Below, piece by piece: positions 61,381 through 64,000 of a DNA stretch of 64,000 bases (within the stretch, counting starts at the first letter, position 1; the number at the start of each line of letters is the position of its first letter). Position numbers and translations under genes: made by a program. The DNA is from Halomonas sp. UBA3074 (GTDB lineage Bacteria; Pseudomonadota; Gammaproteobacteria; Pseudomonadales; Halomonadaceae), in assembly GCF_002366715.1 (NCBI RefSeq), contig NZ_DFBS01000012.1, positions 235,674 to 299,673 on the forward strand, written 5' to 3'. The notes beneath the pieces were generated by a model. The model saw only the letters and a list, made by a program, of their open reading frames with translations. It was not told where the DNA came from and searched no databases.

Positions 61381-61719
61381 GTGAGTCATGCTATTGAATT
61401 TATCGAAACCCCGACGTTTACCCGGCAGATTCAGTCCATGGCTACCGATGATGAGCTTAAGGATCTCCAGCGAATTCTCATTGCCCAGCCGGACAAAGGC
61501 GATTTGATCCAGGGAACTGGCGGGCTACGCAAAATACGCATGGCATTAGGAAATCAAGGCAAACAAGGCGGCGCTCGAGTCATTTACTTCGTGGCTACCG
61601 CTGAGATCATCTATTTGATATTAGCTTACCCCAAGAGCATGAAAGACAGCTTAACATCCGCTGAAAAAGCCACCTTAAAAGCACTGAGTCACTATTTAAA
61701 AGGGGAGATTTCCGAATGA
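61381..61719 (+). CDS. RelE/HigB-like toxin
   Basis: A 112-residue protein of the RelE/ParE superfamily, HigB-2-like, presumed ribosome-dependent mRNase. Typical features are IEFIETPTFTRQIQSM at the start and GDLIQGTGGLRKIRMALG in the core. ARVIYFVATAEIIYLILAYP carries the conserved beta-strand aromatic residues. It starts at GTG 61381. The stop overlaps the antitoxin start (ATGA), with the toxin first as in hig operons. AT-richer than its neighbours. Confidence 0.84.
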   Translation: MSHAIEFIETPTFTRQIQSMATDDELKDLQRILIAQPDKGDLIQGTGGLRKIRMALGNQGKQGGARVIYFVATAEIIYLILAYPKSMKDSLTSAEKATLKALSHYLKGEISE

Positions 61720-62000
61720 GCATATTTGATGAACTCCACACATCATTGCAAGAAGCCGTGGATATTAAGAAGGGTAATGCTAAGGCAGTTCGCACCACGC
61801 GCCACGAAGTAGCCGATGTGAAAGCTATCCGCGCTAAGCTGCATGTATCTCAAGCTGAGTTTGCTGATGCCATGGGTACCAGTGTCGATACGATCAAGAG
61901 CTGGGAGGCAAAACGTCGCAACCCTACAGGACTGGCAGCAAAAGTGCTGGCCACCATCCAAGATAATCCTGCTTTTTTCAGCGAACTCTCTTCACATTAG
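61716..62000 (+). CDS. HigA-like XRE-family antitoxin
   Basis: A 94-residue antitoxin with an XRE-type helix-turn-helix in the C-terminal part: LHVSQAEFADAMGTSVDTIK, followed by SWEAKRRNPTGLA. The N-terminal 35 residues form a probable toxin-binding region. It is coupled to the toxin gene by a four-base overlap and would autorepress the operon. Confidence 0.85.
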   Translation: MSIFDELHTSLQEAVDIKKGNAKAVRTTRHEVADVKAIRAKLHVSQAEFADAMGTSVDTIKSWEAKRRNPTGLAAKVLATIQDNPAFFSELSSH

Positions 62001-62098
62001 CTGCTCTTATGGACGAAGTTGTCGTGGCGCCCCCTGCACCAAGCCCATGACAACATTGGCAACAAACACTGCAGGCGAGTCCAATCGCCATGTTTGAC

Positions 62099-62125
62099 AA
62101 GCTGCTGCCTGCAAGTCAGCAGCTT
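62099..62125. terminator. Hairpin between convergent higA-like and YeeE genes
   Basis: AAGCTGCTG and CAGCAGCTT form a 9-bp stem around CCTGCAAGT. No run of T follows on either strand, so terminator activity, if any, would be weak or Rho-dependent. Between higA and this hairpin I see nothing else. Confidence 0.4.
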
Positions 62126-62143
62126 CCATATAACGTCTATTGA

Positions 62144-62563
62144 TTAGCCAAGCCTTCTCGCGAGGAACCACCCCACTACCATCGTCATTAGCATGGCTGC
62201 TAGCGGTAGCGATATGCCGCCAATAGAGGCGATTGCGGGCCCTGGGCAGTAGCCGGAAAGCCCCCAGCCAATGCCAAACAGGGCGGCGCCGCCCAGCAAC
62301 TTGCCATCCAATTCTTGTTTAGTGGGTAGTTGAAAACCGCCGCCCAACAGTGGGGCCGAACGCTTGAATACCAACCGATAGCCGATAAAGGTGGTGACTA
62401 CGGCCCCGCCCAACACAAACATCAAGGTGGGGTCCCAAGCGCCTGCCACGTCGAGAAAGCCCAGTACCCGGGCGGGGTCGGTCATGCCTGATATCGCCAA
62501 ACCTAAACCAAAAAGCAGCCCCGCCGCATAACCTGCCGCGGTTTTCATTGCGTTCCTGTTCAT
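62144..62563 (-). CDS. YeeE/YedE-family transporter, second subunit
   Basis: A membrane protein of about 139 residues with four to five hydrophobic segments, homologous to half of a YeeE/YedE (TsuA-like) sulfur-compound transporter. The family motif is GIGWGLSGYCPGPAIASIG (about 92-110), containing the cysteine thought to relay thiosulfate or sulfide. The start at ATG 62563 overlaps the stop of the first-subunit frame (ATGA). An ATG 15 bases later has AGGA upstream and is an alternative. A longer frame reaching 62698 overlaps the first gene and is not credible. Confidence 0.82.
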   Translation of the reverse strand: MNRNAMKTAAGYAAGLLFGLGLAISGMTDPARVLGFLDVAGAWDPTLMFVLGGAVVTTFIGYRLVFKRSAPLLGGGFQLPTKQELDGKLLGGAALFGIGWGLSGYCPGPAIASIGGISLPLAAMLMTMVVGWFLARRLG

Positions 62564-63028
62564 TGCACACCGCCTAGGCCTAATAGATGGCGCGAGATAT
62601 AAACGGTCACTAACGCCGCCAGCAAAAACATACCGGTAGCGGCCATGGAGCGTGGCGCCAAGCGCGCCAACCCACAGACACCATGCCCGCTGGTACAACC
62701 GCTACCCAGCCCCGTGCCCCCCCCCTACCAACAAGCCAGCCACCAACATCAGCCCAACACCACCGGCGGGCGCGCCAATCACGTCACTCGGGCTACCCGC
62801 TACATTACCCAAACCACCACCGACGGCCATGATCAATAGCGGCCCGCTGATCAGCCCCAAAACAAACGCTACTCGCCAAGTGCTATCGCCTTTCGGGCGT
62901 TGTGTAATCAGGTTACCAATAATCCCGCTGATACCGGCTATTCGGCCTAATGTTGCCATTAGCCACGTGGCGGAAAGCCCTATCAATACTCCTCCCCCCA
63001 GCCCTTGCAAGCTTGCTGTCCACTCCAC
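62560..63028 (-). pseudogene. YeeE/YedE-family transporter, first subunit, frameshifted at a C9 tract
   Basis: It starts at GTG 63028, with GGAGG six bases upstream, and reads a hydrophobic YeeE N-terminus to a run of nine C (plus strand, 62717-62725). After that the frame ends GGGHGAG-stop at 62702. With eight bases in the run, the frame continues TGLGSGCTSGHGVCGLARLA, followed by PRSMAATG, the expected GCTSGHGxCG family motif. It ends in the ATGA overlap with the next gene. So the intact gene needs one fewer base. The cause may be a sequencing error, a real loss, or phase variation. Confidence 0.85.
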
Positions 63029-63168
63029 GGCGCACCTCCTTAATCGCTAGCTTCGTCTTTACCAGCATCATAGGGCAAGTATAGGTATATGTTTATTCTT
63101 TTTAAGAATATAAATGAAAATAACATTTGCTAACAATACCTAACAACAATACTTAACGCTGAAAGGGC

Positions 63169-63195
63169 TAATGCAAATAAGATTGAGGCCGATAA
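63169..63195 (+). promoter_or_regulatory. Sigma-28 (FliA)-type promoter before the decayed chemoreceptor
   Basis: TAATGCAA, an 11-bp spacer and a perfect GCCGATAA fit the FliA consensus; the -35 half is weak. It lies 35 bp before the receptor ATG. The promoter looks intact although the gene is not. Confidence 0.7.
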
Positions 63196-63229
63196 GTAAA
63201 AAGTTAACCAAATATAAAAAAGGAACAAC

Positions 63230-63982
63230 ATGACTCGTTTAACAACAACACAAAAATTGTGGGGAACACTGGGCATCATCTGGATCGCGATGCTGCTCTT
63301 GGTGGGCTGGCTGGCTCTAGAGAACCGCCAAACGATTGTCAACGAACGCCGCGACAGCATTCAATACGTGGTCGAAAGCGTCCATAATCAAATTGAAGCC
63401 CTTCAGGAAAGGGTTGCCGCCGGTGAGCTCAGCCTCGAAGAGGCGCAACAGCGCGCGATCGACAATATGGCAAGCGTCAGCTTCGGCGCGGGCGAGTATA
63501 TTTTCGCTTTTAATGATGACTTATTAGTTATTTCACATCCCAGCCGCTAGTCCGGAACGGACATGACTGACTATCTAGACGCTAGCGGCATGGCGCTTTA
63601 TCCGGAGTTGCTGCGCGTTGCCCAAGCAGGCGGTGGTCACGTCAATTACTACTCGACCCGCGCCGGGGGTGAAGAACAACTGCCCAAAACCAGTTATGTC
63701 GCTCACCTTCCCGAATAGGGCTGGTCATTAGCCACGGGCGTGTATGTGGACGACATCAATGAAGCGTTTATTACTGGTTTGATTCACTCAAATGGCATCT
63801 TGCTGATCATAGGCCTACCGGTAACGCTGCTGATGGGCTTGGTTATCCGCGATGTTTCCCGGCGTTTAGGCGGTGATCCCCGCTACGCCGCCAGCGTTGT
63901 GCGTCATATAGCTGACGGCGATCTCACCCAGGTAACCCAGCTTTCAAGCAAAGATCAGCAAAGCCTGCTGTTCGATATGTAG
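63230..63982 (+). pseudogene. Decayed methyl-accepting chemotaxis receptor with in-frame TAG codons
   Basis: The N-terminal part of a chemoreceptor. TM1 is at about 10-30, followed by a single-Cache-like ligand domain (GEYIFAFNDDLLVISHPSR, then SGTDMTDYLDASGMALYPEL). TM2 (ILLIIGLPVTLLMGLVIRDV) and the start of HAMP come next. One reading frame is kept throughout but holds TAG at 63548, 63716 and 63980. The second replaces what is normally Trp (PE-stop-GWSLATGVYVDDI). After the third, sequence similarity to receptors stops at once. AAGGA precedes the ATG at 63230. The signalling domain is not in the window. Confidence 0.8.
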
Positions 63983-64000
63983 TGGTCAAGTAAAACTGGC
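63979..64000. mobile_element. Possible insertion-sequence end
   Basis: The last 20 or so bases (GTAGTGGTCAAGTAAAACTG and beyond) resemble IS3-family termini and begin exactly where receptor similarity stops. The element itself lies outside the window, so this is only a suggestion from the sequence style and the abrupt junction. Confidence 0.35.

Noticed and set aside
62144..62698. A longer 184-residue version of the second YeeE subunit
   Set aside because: The extra 45 residues overlap the first subunit's coding sequence in another frame, are not membrane-like, and the ATGA junction marks the true start.
63548..63982. TAG reassigned as a sense codon in this genome
   Set aside because: Several intact genes here, including the TSUP permease, the LivF-type ATPase, the GH13 gene and dsbG, end normally at TAG, so global reassignment is excluded; decay is the simpler reading.

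Overview
The window is a gammaproteobacterial chromosome segment, most likely from Halomonas or a close relative (Halomonadaceae). The protein families, moderately high GC, and conserved gene blocks support this: nudH-ptsP-TSUP-lgt as in pseudomonads, nudE-yrfG-hslR-hslO-pckA as in enterics, and nrdR-ribD-ribB-ribH-nusB-thiL-pgpA. There are no rRNA or tRNA genes, CRISPR arrays or prophages that I can see. The taxonomic call is inference from gene content, not a search.

Layout. 1-9.4 kb: lgt (cut by the window edge), a TSUP permease, a membrane receiver protein, an NRDE protein, ptsP, nudH, a HAD phosphatase, a VapC-like toxin-antitoxin pair and mdh. 9.6-14.5 kb: a two-gene RND efflux system and the anti-sigma factor rsd/algQ. 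14.9-27.7 kb: a same-strand catabolic cluster resembling the aerobic aryl-CoA (2-aminobenzoate/anthranilate) pathway of Azoarcus evansii. It holds a flavin monooxygenase/old-yellow-enzyme fusion, SDR, MarR regulator, crotonase, acyl-CoA dehydrogenase, aryl-CoA ligase, a five-gene Liv-type ABC transporter, a thioesterase and a Rid protein. The simplest reading is uptake of an aromatic acid, CoA activation, dearomatising oxygenation/reduction, beta-oxidation-like ring opening, and release of the MarR repressor by substrate or its CoA ester.

27.8-43 kb is mainly housekeeping: an alpha/beta hydrolase, dsbB, gshA, tex, DUF1127/LysR, an FMN alpha-hydroxy-acid dehydrogenase, msrB, pckA, hslO, hslR, yrfG, nudE, a Gfo/Idh/MocA oxidoreductase and a dehydratase remnant. 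43-50.4 kb: two tandem Aer-like chemoreceptors and a Lon protease. 51.6-58.4 kb: a DUF945 protein and the riboflavin/thiamine/NusB block. 58.6-61.2 kb: a GH13_18 sugar phosphorylase and dsbG. 61.4-64 kb: a HigBA-like pair, a two-gene YeeE/YedE transporter broken at a C9 tract, and a decayed chemoreceptor that appears to run into an insertion sequence at the window end.

The main non-coding theme is one palindromic repeat family (arms near TCATTGCGAGGAGCG and GGCAATCTC) at five intergenic sites. It has expanded into a 209-bp tandem array of about 1 kb at 50.6-51.6 kb and a 122-bp array at 41.4-41.8 kb. Other signals are a three-stem structured element after the Rid gene, a 14-bp tandem repeat carrying ribosome-binding-site-like units between ribB and ribH, paired CGTTTAAACG palindromes exactly 42 bp apart before the GH13 gene, and sigma-28-type promoters before two chemoreceptor genes.
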